DNA of 64,000 nt from Patagioenas fasciata. Taxonomy: Eukaryota; Chordata; Aves; Columbiformes; Columbidae. Location: positions 49,327,661 to 49,391,660 of the forward strand of contig NC_092522.1 of the NCBI RefSeq assembly GCF_037038585.1, given 5' to 3'. The notes under the pieces were generated by a model. That model made no database searches, had not been told where the DNA came from, and saw only the letters and a list, made by a program, of their open reading frames with translations. Made by a program: the position numbers and the translations under genes. Of this stretch, positions 12,464-25,724 are shown piece after piece (within the stretch, counting starts at the first letter, position 1; every line of letters starts with the position of its first letter).

Positions 12464-14110
12464 GTCCCAGTTAATACACTAGTGAAATGAGGGAAGGTTA
12501 TGAGTGTTGGGAGAGCATCTGGAAAGAACAGAGCAGGGGAGGAAGGTGAGGTAGCATCTCTGGCATGTAATTGTCAAGGCTCCTCTGATGTAGCCAGATG
12601 GTTGCAAGCCACACACATAGCTCAAAAGCTGAGTGTAGACCACACAGCAAAATAACATCTTACTCATGGCTTTAAAGGAAGTAAACTACTTGAGTTAATA
12701 CCCCGTTTCTTTAATTAATAGTAACTGTAAAAAAATGTTAACTTCTTGGCTTGGAAGTGAAAATGTGTGACTGGCGTGGACAGGGGTGAGGGAGCTAACA
12801 AACTCTTACTATTAAAAGGGACACAGTGCTTGCATGAATGAAAAATTGAAACCCTGCTACAAATCTTTATTTTAAATACACTGTGCAACTGCCACTTATC
12901 CCACATCCCTACTCCTTCTCCAGGCTAAGCAGTGGAGTTCTGAAACACAAAGCAGCATTTCTGTGTAGGAGGTACAAAGGAGTTAAAAAGAAGGCTGTAT
13001 TTCACTTGCTAATCCTATGTCTTTGTCCAAGAACTGCTCTGGGTGTTAGCTAGAATAAATTAAGTCACTGGCAGAGGACCACCTGCCGAGAAAGCGGGCT
13101 TTGTTATTGAGTCCATTCCCCTGTGGGTGCAGTGTTCCTCTTTTGTCACACGATGGAGCCATCCCGCAAGGGTACAGAAGCACCCTCTGAAAGCACAGAT
13201 TTGGAGTAATTTCTCCTAGGCTGGGTTAGCTGACAAGCTCTGAGCACTGGGAAGGTAAATGGTTCGGATGAAGCACCATTTCAGGGCTAAAGGACAGGAC
13301 TGGGACCTTTGTTTCACTTGAGTGTTAGCTTTGTGCAAGTGACCCTAAAAGCACAGTTCTTACAGGCTTCTGTACCAGGTAAACTTGGCCAGTTTCCAAG
13401 TATTGATGCAGCCCGTCTCTTCTGAGGGCTTCTCTTGCTGCTACTGCAATAATAGAAATACCTCCCGTAGGCAAAGCTCTCAGGCTGGGACATCGGGGTC
13501 CTGTTGGCTGGGATCTTGATGTCCTGTCAGCTGGGACATCAGGGTCCTGCTGGCTGTGCTGCAGGCTGAGCCTGTGACTCTGGGTGTGGTGTTTGTTATT
13601 CATGCCCAGGCAGTGCCCAGTCTGCTGTGCCGAAACTGGCTCAAATATAAAGTAAGAGATGAACAAGATGTACGGTCATTACTGGCAAAGATCATGTTGG
13701 TTTAATTTATCTCTTGTTTTTGTGTAGTGTCTGTGAAAATCAGCTGATTTTTCTACCTGTCTGTGGGTGGGGCTTGATGCTTGATTTATCTTGCTGTTGT
13801 TGATAGAAATGCCAGAAAAGATGATGGTGCAAGTTGGTAGAAATTGTTTTACTAGTTTAGAAATAAGTTATTTTTCCTGTTCTTACCTGCTGGGAGGAGA
13901 GAACATACTGAGTACTTTCCTTTGAGTTGGAAATGGATTAGTAACTTCCTATATTTTTGCTTCTTGATGTGTGCCTGGGGCTGCTGGATAGCTGAAAACT
14001 CCTTCCAGATCTTCCTGTATGGGCTTAAACGTAATAGCATGAATAAAGGAGTACTTTGAGAGATTCCTATATCATTATTACTGAACCATTAAACACCTAC
14101 AGTGAAAATA
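12464..14110. other. Intergenic sequence without recognised gene
   Basis: Contains the 23-bp minisatellite at 13485-13553. Otherwise ordinary unique-looking sequence. The minus-strand open frame at 13325-13666 spans the minisatellite and its repeated peptide words simply reflect the DNA repeat. Confidence 0.5.
13485..13553 (+). repeat. 23-bp minisatellite, three units
   Basis: Three adjacent 23-base units start at 13485, 13508 and 13531, each beginning CTGGGA and ending in a GG or AG. Units 1 and 3 (CTGGGACATCGGGGTCCTG and CTGGGACATCAGGGTCCTG, then TTGG or CTGG) differ at two positions. Unit 2 is more diverged (CTGGGATCTTGATGTCCTG). The ends are followed by CTGTGCTGCAGGCTG, which may hold a degraded further unit. 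Confidence 0.85.
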
Positions 14111-14984
14111 GTTTGCCAATAACACCAAGCTGAGCAGGGAAGTGCACACTCTGGAAGAGGGAGCCATCCTGCAGGAAGAGCTGGATAAGCTGGAAGAGTG
14201 GGCTAACAAGAACCTTACAAAGTTTGACAAGGACAAGTGTAAGGTCTTACACCTGGAAGAACAAAACCCAGGAGTGCAGCACAGGCTGGGATCTACCCAG
14301 CTGGAGAGCAGCTCAGGGGAAAGGGACCTGGGGATCCTGGTGGACAGCAAGCTCAGTATGAATGACCAGTGTGCTGCTGCTGTGGCTAAGAAAGCCAACA
14401 GGGTGTCAGTTTGCATCAACGGGAGCATCACCAGCAGAGACAAAGAAGTCATTATCCCACTCTGCTCAGCGCTTGTGAGGCCACACCCAGAATACCGTGT
14501 TCAGTTTTGGTCCCTGCTATACAAAAAAGAGGTGGACAGGCTGGAGGGGGTTCAGAGAAGGGCCACAAAGGACTGGGAAGCCGCCACAGGAGGAAAGGCT
14601 GAGAGAACTGGGCTTGTTCAGCCTTAAGAAAAGAAGGCTTAGGGGAGACATCATCACCATGTTCCAGTATGTAAAGGATGGCTACAAAGAAGATGGAGAT
14701 TCACTTTTTACAAGGAGTCACACAGAATAGACAGTGGGCAATGGGTACAAGTTACTCTGGGGGAGATTCCGATTGGACACAGGAGGGAAAGTTTTCACAA
14801 TAAGAATAATCAGCTGTTGGAATAATCACTCCAGGGAAGTGGTGGATTCCCCAACACTGGACACTTTTAAGATTCAGCTGGACAGGGTGTTAGAACATCT
14901 TGTCTAGACTGCGCTGTTGCCAAGAAAGGCTGGACCAGGTAATCCTTGGGGTCCCTTCCAACCCGGGATTCTGTGATTCTATGA
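14111..14984 (+). mobile_element. CR1 LINE, 3' end of ORF2 plus 3' tail (dead copy)
   Basis: An 874-base CR1 copy in plus orientation, holding the end of the reverse-transcriptase domain, the ORF2 C-terminal region and the 3' end TTCTGTGATTCTATGA at 14969-14984. In frame from 14112 one reads FANNTKLSREV, where active elements have FADD: both catalytic aspartates are replaced by asparagine. Further on GERDLGILVDSKLSMNDQC and [15 protein letters not shown] are typical CR1 ORF2 words. The frame is open until about 14570, then the homology ([20 protein letters not shown]) continues one frame over. A frameshifting deletion near 14570-14600 and a stop at about 14728 confirm it is inactive. 5'-truncated. 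Confidence 0.95.
14142..14627 (+). pseudogene. Broken CR1 ORF2 C-terminal reading frame
   Basis: An open stretch of 161 codons inside the CR1 copy. It begins mid-domain and its ATG is not a real start. The first part is true CR1 ORF2 sequence. After about 14570 it runs out of the homologous frame because of the deletion and ends at a chance stop. It is listed because it would be predicted as a gene by a naive ORF search; it is a relic of a retrotransposon protein, not a host gene. Confidence 0.85.
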
Positions 14985-17900
14985 TATCAGGTATACAGGG
15001 TTTATTCTATAATCTTAGTGTGTTACAGACTTGTGAGGATACTTACCTTGAGGTGCAATAATTGCTTTTCTACTTGAAGCAGATTCTAGCCATTCAGGTG
15101 GAGAACTGCATTTGTGTCCTAAATGGTGTTGGCAAACATGGATAAATTTATGTATTTATTTTCAGCAAAATGACTGCTTGATTTTTTTTTCAATAAGAAA
15201 CATACAAAAGTACCATTGTATCATTGCTGGCAGTGCTGAATTTGCTGCTGTGTGATCGGTGAAGTATTCTGCAAATGTTTAAAGTTTCAAAAAATAAGAT
15301 GTTCCTGTTGCTGTATCTACCCTTGTCACAGGCAAGTAGAAATGAAACCTGACTTGCTGTGGAGTAATACTGATTTGTATTGGTGTACTTTTTTTTTTTA
15401 ATTATGTAAGGTTTGTTGTGGTGTTTTTTTTTTTTTCCCCTCTTTTTCGTGACTTTAAAGCCTAGAAAATTTCTGAAGGAAAATGTGTCCCTGTGACCCC
15501 CTCAGAGCTTTTAGTTTAGAAGAGCCCTCTTGCAAACCCCTTGACAGTTCTTAAAGAGAATTTGGGAAGAATGAATAAAGCCATTTCAAGTGCTTAAGAT
15601 GTCTTGCCATCCCTTTCCTCCTGAAGGACGCTAACTTTTTGGACCTATTTCTAAAGATGGTAGTGAACGAAAATGGCAAAATCCATTTTGTCTTTTATAG
15701 GCATCTTTTAATGCAACCATAAAGTGGCAAGAGGTCCAGGCCTGCAAGGACTTCCTGGCAGCGGCTCACTAATCCTTTCTAGGTATGGAGTTGTGTCAAA
15801 AGAGCATTATTCTGACACATAGTTCTAGGGCTTCTCTTTTAAGATTGGTGGAGACCAGCTGCTGCCGCAAAGCAATTGGTGTTGGTTTGATTACTTTTCG
15901 TAGCATTTGGATTGACAATTGCATCCTGAAGGGAGGAGTTCCACAGGTGATCTTCTCTGAACCAGGCATCTCTGCTTGGAGGCTGCCGCAGCGCCTGGGC
16001 CCTCTGTTTCCAGCAGGGAATTTGTTGTAATGCCTTTTCAGCTCTTCCCCACAACCAGAGTACAGGGGCCTTTCTGTTGATAGCTGGTGGAGAGGATTTG
16101 GAAAGCAAGCAAAGAACAAAAGGAGACAGAAATCGGGCACATGTCCCCCGTTAATTCACTCAGCAGCTAAGTTTTCTGTTAGGCTTAGGCACCTTTGCTT
16201 TTATATCTACAGACTCCACTTGAGGGATTGGTTCTGCAGGCTTTCACAGAGCTGTGCTGGACCTTCTCAGGACAGTGCACAAAGCTGAACATTACTGTCC
16301 TAAGGATGAGGACCATGGGATGCTTCTGCTGTAAGAAAAGAGAGAGGAAAAAGAGCAGGAATGGAGGTCTGGGATGCAGTCGGAGTATTGCCGGGGCTCT
16401 TTGATCTTGGTGTGACTTCGTTAATGATCTGATTTTGGACAGGAATCAGCAGCTTACAAGAAAGAAGGAAGCTCCTGATAGCTGAAAGCAAAGCAGCTTT
16501 GAAAACCAGGCTGTTCTTGGTTTTCAGTGCATCTTAAACATCTGTTGGTTTATTTGGTGTAGTACGAGTGCCCAGAAGCCTCTTTGGGTGGTGGGCCTCC
16601 ATGTGTGTAGCAGTGTGGAGTGTGAGCGGGCACTTGCTGTCCTAACGCATTGCCAGCTGTGAGAGACGGTGGGTGGGAGAGGAAACAACATCGCAGGGAG
16701 AAGTGATTGATTTGTGTTGAGTTTTTCATGTGGGTTTTAGAGTGATGTGTGGGAGTTCCCTTCAGTAGCCTCAGGGAATGGCATTGTTTGGTTTGGATTT
16801 TTTTAGTATCCCAGGAAAAGAAAGGAAGAGTAAATGACCATGTTACAAAAAAAATCAGATTTTCATGTTAGGGGAGAAACAGATGAATTCATAAAAGAGG
16901 ATTTAATCAACTACTGCCATGGGTAAATCATGTGGCCTGTGCAAACAAAGCCTCAGCTTTATCAGACAGTGTATTAACTCATGGAGGGAAGGTTGATTTA
17001 TTACTCTTCATCCAGCCGGTAATTTTCAGCCCATAAACCCCTGAAGGGAAAGTAGCCATCCATGCTTATCACTTGAGAAGAGACCCTAGAACAAACAGAT
17101 GCTGATTTCAGCCTAGCAGAACGTGTTGCCACTTGAGCACAGCTGCTCTGCCCAAATACAAGTGGCTGCAGTTTGTTCCTGCTCACTGGGTGTGAGGTAC
17201 AGTCAGTGCTGAGTACCTGTGGCTGGGAGTAAAGCTGGGGGCTTTGGTGGGGCTTTGCTCCTCCATCTGCTGTAGGTCACCCGTGGACTTCACTCGTCAA
17301 GGCCTTCCCTTCTTTGGCCATTGACACAGACGTGGGGCTTCCCCTCAGGGGATTCATGAGGTTTGCAGAACTTTCAGTGCTCTGTGGGTATGTAGGTGAA
17401 CTGGGATTTTTTTTTTTTTAATACTACAGAGGTGAATGATACAGCATTATTTGATTTATTTGCAATATTTCAGGTGATAGCCAGGAAATATGTAAACTGG
17501 CAACATAGTTTCTGCCCCTTTTGTCCTCTGAACAGACATATGTGAAACTTGATATTGTTTTAGTGTGTGTTTTACTTTATTTTTTAGGATTTCTTGGGAC
17601 TGCTCACCGTTTTCAGGAGACAGCTATGCAAATGTGAGCTGCTAGTACCTGATTTTTTCAGACTGACATTTTAAAATATGTTCATTAAAGTTTTCATAAC
17701 CTGAGTACATGCCTCCTGGTATCACATGCAAGGGAAATGTGTGTCTAAGAAACCTGTTATTAGCAGCTCATATTTTGTTTGTGCAGTGACTTATTTTCCC
17801 TTCCTGTAAAGGCAGATTCCTTACTGCCGCAAAAAACCAAATCTGTTCTTCAGATCTCAGCCTGTACTGTATTGTCTAGATGAGGAGAAACTTGGGGAGG

Positions 17901-18534
17901 AGAAAAACTTTTGCTCCTGAGCGATGGAAACTTCACCAGCTGGGAGTCTCCTTTGACCCACATGCCGTTTCCCTGGAATTGCCAGGGAAATGTGTCACAG
18001 TATTTCTGTTTGTACTTCTGCCCTAAGCTGCTATTTCTTTAAAAGCACCACCAGACGTTTTGCATCCTGTCTGTTAGCAAGAGGACAGTCCCAGCGGCTC
18101 TGTCTTGAGAGGAGACTCTTGGCATACTGAGAGCTGGGAAAACTCATCAGTTTCATTTGTCAGAAATGCTACTGTTTAGCTTCCAAGGTCTGAAGTTTCA
18201 ATCCGTTCTTTCAAGGTGAGTGTAATGGTATTATAGATGGTCTGTGTATCCACAGAGCGTGGATGAACTGCATTAAATGGTTGCTCCTGGCATTCCTCCG
18301 TTCCCGGTTTTGGAGGAGAACGTGTAGCTTTGTTGTCTTAACACAGGCGGTATCTGGAAGATGGGTTAACCTCTACATGCAGACCCAGGGTGTTTAGGAG
18401 TAGCTGTGGTACATGCATCTTTTTGCCTGACACATTGTGGTAGTGGTAATGTGTAGAATTAGTTTCTGCACACGATTCCTAGGGACTTTGGAGGGCAGAA
18501 AAGTGCCCTTAGAGCTCATGGCACTTTTCATCTT
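14985..18534. other. Intergenic sequence with several T-tracts
   Basis: No gene or named repeat seen. Homopolymer T runs lie at about 15389-15399, 15424-15436 and 17407-17419. Open frames reach at most 114 codons (15796-16140, minus) and match nothing I recognise. Confidence 0.5.
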
Positions 18535-18700
18535 CAAAGTACATTATAATCATTAATACATTAATTAGGCATTCTCCCCTTCCTTCCTGCTAACATGGTT
18601 TATTAAGCTGAATGTATTTATCTTTGGGCAGCTTCTACAAGCAATTGAATGAATAATTTTCCTAATAACTTTAATAGCAAAGACATGAAAGGGAACACGA
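18535..18700. other. AT-rich island with homeodomain-type words (candidate conserved element)
   Basis: A compact AT-rich block with CATTAATACATTAATTAGGC at 18551-18570, TTTATTAAGC near 18599 and AATTGAATGAATAATTTTCC near 18643. The repeated TAAT cores are typical of homeodomain binding sites and of conserved non-coding elements, but conservation cannot be judged from one sequence. Confidence 0.3.
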
Positions 18701-21700
18701 ATGATGAGAAGAACAAGAGATGGAGGTAAATAAAGCTGCACTGTGAAAGGGGAGGAGCAATTTCATTCTAGGTGTGACCCTCTGAAGATCCCAGCTGGCA
18801 GCTGTGCAGCCTTTGTTGCTTCTGTCTCCCCTAACCTACATGTAATTGCACATCTATGCAACACTTGTGCTAGCACACACAAATGTGAAGAAAAAAGGAG
18901 GTCATGGATGACTTGGACCTGCAGGAAAGGAAAATATGAAACTAGTTTGCAATTGCAAGGCGAAGAAAGGCTGTATGAAAGTTTGACTTTACGTATGCTT
19001 ACGATGTCTTAGGTGTTTTTATGAGAACCAGTATGATTGAGTATTTCACAGGTGATAAGTTGCAGGACCCAGGAGGCAGAGGAAGGTCATGAAAGACTGT
19101 ATCAGGGGATTTAAGGAATTGAAAACTGCAATGTAAAGCAAATGAAATCTTGCTTTCCTTCTCTGCCTTTACCCCTCAAATGTTGCCCGTTGTGCCCTCA
19201 AAGCACACACAAATACATGCCATACGAATGTTACCATACATATGCTGTTTTGCGCCTACTCTCATAGTAAATGCTGGTGGAAGGACATAAAGTGTTTTCT
19301 CTGAATAAGGACATGCCCCCAAAAAAGCTCTGAGACTCAGTGACTGGTGACTGGGATGCTGCACTGTGGATGTAGTGATTTGCATCTTAGGCGTTGCTCT
19401 GCCATTTAGTGAAGTGATTTCACCTCTGTCGTCTTCTTGTCTTGTTTATTTAGATTCACAAACTTAAGACCAGGAGGGACTGCTAGATCATCTGGCCAGA
19501 CCTGTTGTGTATCACGTCACAGTTCATTGAGCTTGATACAGTTATTACTATACTGAGCCCAATAACCTGTGGGTAGTTACAACCTATCTTGCACAAAGCT
19601 GAAATTTCGACATTAAGCTCTACAAGAGAGGAGTTGTGTTCTATCTGCGCTTTAAGCAGAGCTTCTCACCAGTGTTATTAAACTGACATCAACACCAAGA
19701 AGAACAACAAGGGTACTACCAGTAATGTTAATTATAATAAAATCTAATAATATTTTATTGGTTAAGCTCGCAAAGATTTTTTCTAAACCATGAAGCCAGA
19801 CGCTATATACCAGCTATAACCTTCAGAAAGGAGATTGAGAGTGGCTTTTCAATTCTGGAATGCAAATACTTCTGCAGGACAACAAACCAGGTATTGGGAG
19901 GGCTCTTTAATGCAGTGGAGAAGGTTGTAACAAAAACCCCCAACATAGCTTGGAGCTGTTCTCCAGCAACAGACATTTGCAGCAAGTTGCAAGTAGTTAT
20001 GTTATTGATCTCTGTACAACAGTAAGGGAGTAAAATGTTACCACTGATGGCATACGGAGTAAGTATGCCATAAGTCTGAGATGCAGGATTTTATTAAACA
20101 TGGAGGATTAGCTCTGTTCATGTATCTCTTTATTCCTATTTTAGAGTTCAAGTAACCTGCCTGTGCCACTTTGCCAGAAAAGGGCTTGTCAAGCAAAGTG
20201 AATATTTTTTTTTCTTTTTGCAAGAATTCTTTGAGCTAATGTGGATTTGACACTCCCACAGCTTCACTCAAGCTCTGTCAGACCAGGAAGATGTTTGTCA
20301 GCATCCTGTTCCTCTGAAAAAGCTAACCTAACAGCTTGAAAGAAGAAAACCTTGATTTAAAATAGAAGTGTTTGTGACAGGACAGGGTGATAGGAATGGA
20401 AAGATCCTTCCTGACCACCTTCTTGTTGTCAGAGGAGCTCATCTCTTCCCCTTGGCACCTTGGGCTGTGTAGAGTTTGCCAGACTGGCTGCAGGCTGCCC
20501 AGGGAGTGAGGGTGATGAACAAATGCACTGAGAAGTGACCAGAGTTTACTTGCTGGGGTAGGAGCAGTGCCCACCACCACCGTCAGTTGCTTCTTACAGC
20601 CCTCAGGTGGAGGAGCTACAGCTGGGTTACTTGAAGCAGCATACGACTTTACCAATCTCACTGCACCTTGTCAAAGGTTACTTTCCCCCAGCAGTATCAG
20701 TGGAGGAGAGCTGTCATCTCAGACCCTGTGGCTCTCAGCCTGATCCATTACCCCACACCACTGGGGAAGGACAGTTTAAAATAAAATGCCAAGCTGCAGA
20801 GAAGCTAACACACTTCTGCCCTCCCTGGCCCCTGCTGTGGGGCAGTGGTCTTTGGCACACAGCAGAACAAACATGGCTGTTGAAACTCAAGGCAGCGTCT
20901 GGAAGGAAAGCAGCTAAGTCTGACAAAGTTGTCTTTGAAGTCCTCAGGGCACTGCTGGTCCTGTGGCCACATGCTCAAGGTGAAGCTCAGCCTTGTCCAG
21001 AACCCCCCACCCTGCCTAGGTCTATGGCAGTGCTGCAGACAGGGTCATCCACAGCACTGGCAGGCAAACTGATGCTCAGCTGGTTGCCCACAGGCACCAA
21101 AGCTACAAAGTCAGGCTTCAATCAGGACTACTAATTGCCTTGGGTGGGGGTGCTGTCTTCCCTTTGGCCCTTATTACCCTGGCACCACAGGTGCTGCCAT
21201 CACAGCTACCTTGATTAAAGCTGGCCAAAGCACAGCCAGAAGCACTGCAGTTGTACCTCTGATGGTAAAGCAGATGTGCTTTAGCTTTAAAGCCTTGCCT
21301 TGGGCCTCAGCATGAGAACAGATAATTTTTCTTACAGCAGGATGGGAGTTGTTCAGACTCTATAACAAGAGAGAGAAAGGAGGAAGTGAAACTGAACTGG
21401 AGCAAAATGAAGTTTGTGTTTGTAGGGCTTGTGATGCAGTTTTTATCTTTGTAGCCAGAACTGAGCCTTCAACCTGGTTCAGTGAATGAGTTGAGCCACT
21501 AAGGCTTCATGCTATGATAATACACAGTTGTTTGGGAGCCACACAGCTTGAGAGTCCATCGTTTTGGGACAGTCTCAAAAAGAAACATTCACAGGTTCAG
21601 ATACAAGTCTGTTTCAGGGTGTTGTTTCAAAGCTAATAGGGAATGTTCAAGTGGAAAGCATGCAGGAAGACAGCAAAGTAGAAATCCCCAGTGCACCTCA

Positions 21701-24700
21701 GTTCAAAGCAAGGTCTGCCCTGTTGTTTCTATTTGTAGTACTTCAAGAATGTGTTTATTTTGTTATTACAAGAGGCAGCTGGGATGGACAGCAGTGTGGA
21801 ATGGGACAGGTTAAGATAAAAAAGCTCTGCCGTGGTATCCCCTTATTCCTTTTCTTTCAGAGCCAATGTGGACTGGAGGTGAGGAAGGCCACAATGAGAC
21901 TGATTTCTTGCAGCTGACAGGTGTTATGTGGAGTTCCAGAGCTTTGAAAAGCAGGTCCTGAAGTCTGCATGGCATGTGTTGCAGCGTGGGTGGTTCCATT
22001 CTCCTTTCCTTGGATTCCCACAGGATGTGCTACTCTTCCCTGTCAATCTGTTTAGCACTGGATGTGAGCCCTTCCTGACTGTGGTCTGTTAGCAATGGCA
22101 GCATCAGCTGGAATGTGGTAAGTGTGACCTCCTCGTAGTGTAGCTTTTATATAAGGCAGTGTCTTCCACTGTTCTTTGACTGGTCAAAGATTGAAGTGGC
22201 TTTGTGCTCAGCTTTTGTGGATGCCTAGGCTCATGAGCCTTCATCTTGCCCAGGTTCTGATGCTCAGTGCTGGGCAGCATCATCTCTGTCAGGCTGCTGA
22301 CGCTCCTCGATAAGTGCTGTATCCCAGTATCTGCAAAATTTTACCCCTTCATGCACCTTCTCTGTTTGTGTTGTGATTACAGAATAATTTTTGCCTCCTG
22401 TACAATATTACTTAGGTTCCAGAAATGCAGACTGTTATTGCAGTTGTTAAAGAAAAGCAAAACTGCAGTTCAGTACTGAGTATGAAATACTCCCCAAATC
22501 AGGTGTGGCAACTATATATATAACTCTCAAGCTTCTGAGATATTAAACTGGTCAGAGAAATGAATGTGGTGGGCATGACCACTATTATAGTCAGCATCTA
22601 TAGCAGACCACAGAGCAGTTTCACCTGCTCTAAAGGTTTCCACTTTTTTCAACTCTTGCTTTGAATGTGCATCCTGTGAAATGCCTTATTTCTCTGATTC
22701 TACTGACAACAGTTTCTAGAGGTCTTCTGCGACAGCATGAAAATCATGAGCCCTGCCACTTTCAGTCTGTTGACTGCTTTTCTTTTATGTGCCATCTGCA
22801 TGAAGCCATGCTACTGTGTTGATCCTTTTGTTCCTCCTGTCTTGGGTTGGGTATTTTCACCACTCATCTGCCTTTTGTAGGCAAAGGAAAGATTCTCAGC
22901 ATCTGCAAGAACCCTGCCCTGTTCTTATGGGGAGGGAGGGGAACCCCAACATTTTGTTGCCATATGGTTTTGGCTGATTTGTGGATTTAATAATTTCCTT
23001 TTGGCAGAGGACTATCCAACTCTGTGCTCTCTACTAAGAACTGACTCATGGAAATTGAGTTTTCCCTCAGTGTGTTGGGACAGTGAGTATCTGTGTGTAT
23101 TTGAGGAAGCTAGCGAGCTAATGTGCACCTGATGAACGTTTCTAAATGTGGGGGGAAAACCCATATTTGGCTACTTTAAAAAAACCTTCTCATTTTATGC
23201 ATCATCCAATTGGATGTTCATCTATTCTAAATAAGAGAATTGTCTGCCTCATTGCTCACAAATTGCAAAGCTGTTGACCTGAACATGGTTGTTTTACAGA
23301 GGTAAGTGATGACTGGTAGTGGATAGGGCTGATCAGATAACCATGGTGATAAGCCTGATATAAAATACAAACCTTGGTCTTGCTGTGTCCTGCATTTATA
23401 TAATATCATGGCCTTAGGCGTTGTCATCATCTAGGCTTAAACCTGAGATTTGTGGATCTGAAAGTACAGCCTGGTATGAGCTGGAGGCTCAGGCAGGTGC
23501 ACTGTGACCAAACGTGAGGTAAAGCATATTTACATAAGCTGCAATGAAAAAGATTTAAGCAAATGCATTTTTATCTGACTTTTGTGATAGGCTGTGTATG
23601 CAGCCTGCTGCTGCAGCTTGGCAGATAAGCAGTGTCTTCTTGAACTGTAGCAACTCATCGTGTCTGAACTGTGAGCTGAGGAGCCCATCTTTGTTATCAC
23701 GAGACTGAACTGTCTCAGTAGGATTTGTGGTCCAGCCACAAGAAGGGGACAGAGCTACAATAGGCAGGGGTTCAGACTGTTTTCAGGAAATCCAGCTGAT
23801 CATAGTGGAGTTCTGGGGCAGGGGGGGTCAGCAATTTGTGTATTCAGGGGCCTCACAGAATGAGTGCCTGTAGTACATTAGAAGTGTCTTAGGAAACCAA
23901 GCTCATTAAATTATATGGTTTATCATAGCACTGTCAAAAAGTTGGGGATATTTAATGCTGTTTGTTTTCTTCTGTAATAGGATTAACTGCTCCAAACAAT
24001 GGAGATTTCTCTGTATCCTCAGGAAATTATTTCCCACCTTTAAAGATTAATGTCATGGAAATTTTTCTTTGATCTCAAGCCTGACTTTCATTGGCTCAGA
24101 TTTATCCTCTTATTTCTGGATATGAGGGTAGGAGAATCAGGATTTGTTGCATCAAGGTTTGGAGGCATGGCATTGCTGTTGCTCCAAATGTGGAGGAGGT
24201 GTGGGTGACCAGGCTTTGAAACAGTGATACCTTTCCCTTACGAGCAGGAAACCTGCTGCATTTCAGCTGTGTTGCCTCCTGACCCACTGAATGACCTTTG
24301 GTGTTTTTATTTTGAAACACATCCCACTGTACAAGAGATACACGTAGCTACAGACCTAAAAGATTATCTGTATGCTGTTGCACACGAGCAGGCTGCACCC
24401 AAGGCTAAATCCCGCAGCCGAGCCGGGTATTAGCTGACAAGCAGGTGATATGTGGAGAACAAATGGGGAGCACAGAGGGTGTTTGTTAGGCTCCTCAGGC
24501 TGAAGAAATGGGGGTCTGTGCTCAGGAACAAAGACAATTTGCATTTAATTTATCTGGTCTGCAGTGCTGGCAACAATGGTAGATGTTCATCTGTAGCATT
24601 AAACCGCTGCACAGCCTGGGGGGCTGAATGGGGATCTTTGTTCAGGGCTGGAGCAGCAGGAGCACTGAAAATCGGGACCCAAGCTCTGTGTCATACAGCA

Positions 24701-25680
24701 CAGTCACAAGGATGAGACAAGGGGGAGAGAGAGAGAAACTGGATGCTGGTAAATCCTACCCCATCTCTCCTCCAGTTCCAGGAGAGGTGTTCAGTGACCT
24801 GGGGAAGCCCTAAAGTGAAACTGGTGCCATCCTCAAGTGGCTCTCAGCCTGTCAGTCCTGGCATGCACGGCTGCTCTGCACCGCAGTGTGGATGAGGGGC
24901 TGGCTGCTGCTCTTCCCAGAGCACTGTTGCAGAGGGCCAGGCAGGAGCAAGCCAGGCCGTGTGTGAGGTGCACGCTGCTCCTGCAGCTAGCTGAGGCTCC
25001 ACACAGGAGGTTGGACAGCCCAAAGTCTTACCTGGCTGGGACAGGGTCTTCTCCCTAGAGGAGGCCTTCAGAAGGTGGTGAGGAGGGTGCAGGTGACCTC
25101 TATTCTTCTGGCAGACACCCGAGTTCAGCCAGGTGTTATGTGGTGGCTGGGATCCCCATCTACCCAGACATGCAGGCTTGGCACTGAATCTTTCATTTAG
25201 CTTAACACCCTCCCCAGGGGACTCCAGACATTCACTGGGCTGCAAAAATCACGTTCCCTCAGTCTGACAGCCACAGAACACAGTGTGGCCACCAGCAGTC
25301 TTCCCCACAGTCCCCAACCTCCTTGCTCGTTGCAGAAGTCATACTTCTGCTACAAGTACCAAAGCAGTGGCAGTTCAGCTGAGACCTCCACCTGGCAGCG
25401 GGTGACTAGTGGGGTCTTCTACTGGTCTCTTACCAGGAGCGATTTGCAGTCTGCTGTTCACCGCAACAGGCAGGAGGAAAGTGTGGGAAATACGATTCTG
25501 TTCTGTAGCCCCACAGAGAAACGGTGTTTGGTTCATGGACTGACCATGCCAAACACCCTCTCAGAAACCTGAGCTTCTGCCACCTCACCTACTCCATTGT
25601 ACAGTGCTTGCCATGCCAGCTAAATGAGAAGAAGTGTTAATTGCATGGTGTGCTCCTAAGCTGCTTTCCAATGCTTTCTA
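18701..25680. other. Intergenic sequence without recognised gene
   Basis: No supported gene over about 7 kb. The longest open frame (20607-21134, plus, 175 codons) lies in a GC-richer stretch, has no recognisable domain and an unremarkable Pro/Leu/Ala-rich composition. I saw no CR1 or LTR copy here. A G-rich run GGGGAGGGAGGGG occurs near 22930. Confidence 0.5.
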
Positions 25681-25724
25681 GAGGCTGATTAAGAGAGTGA
25701 CGTGGGGATTATTGGGATCCTGGA

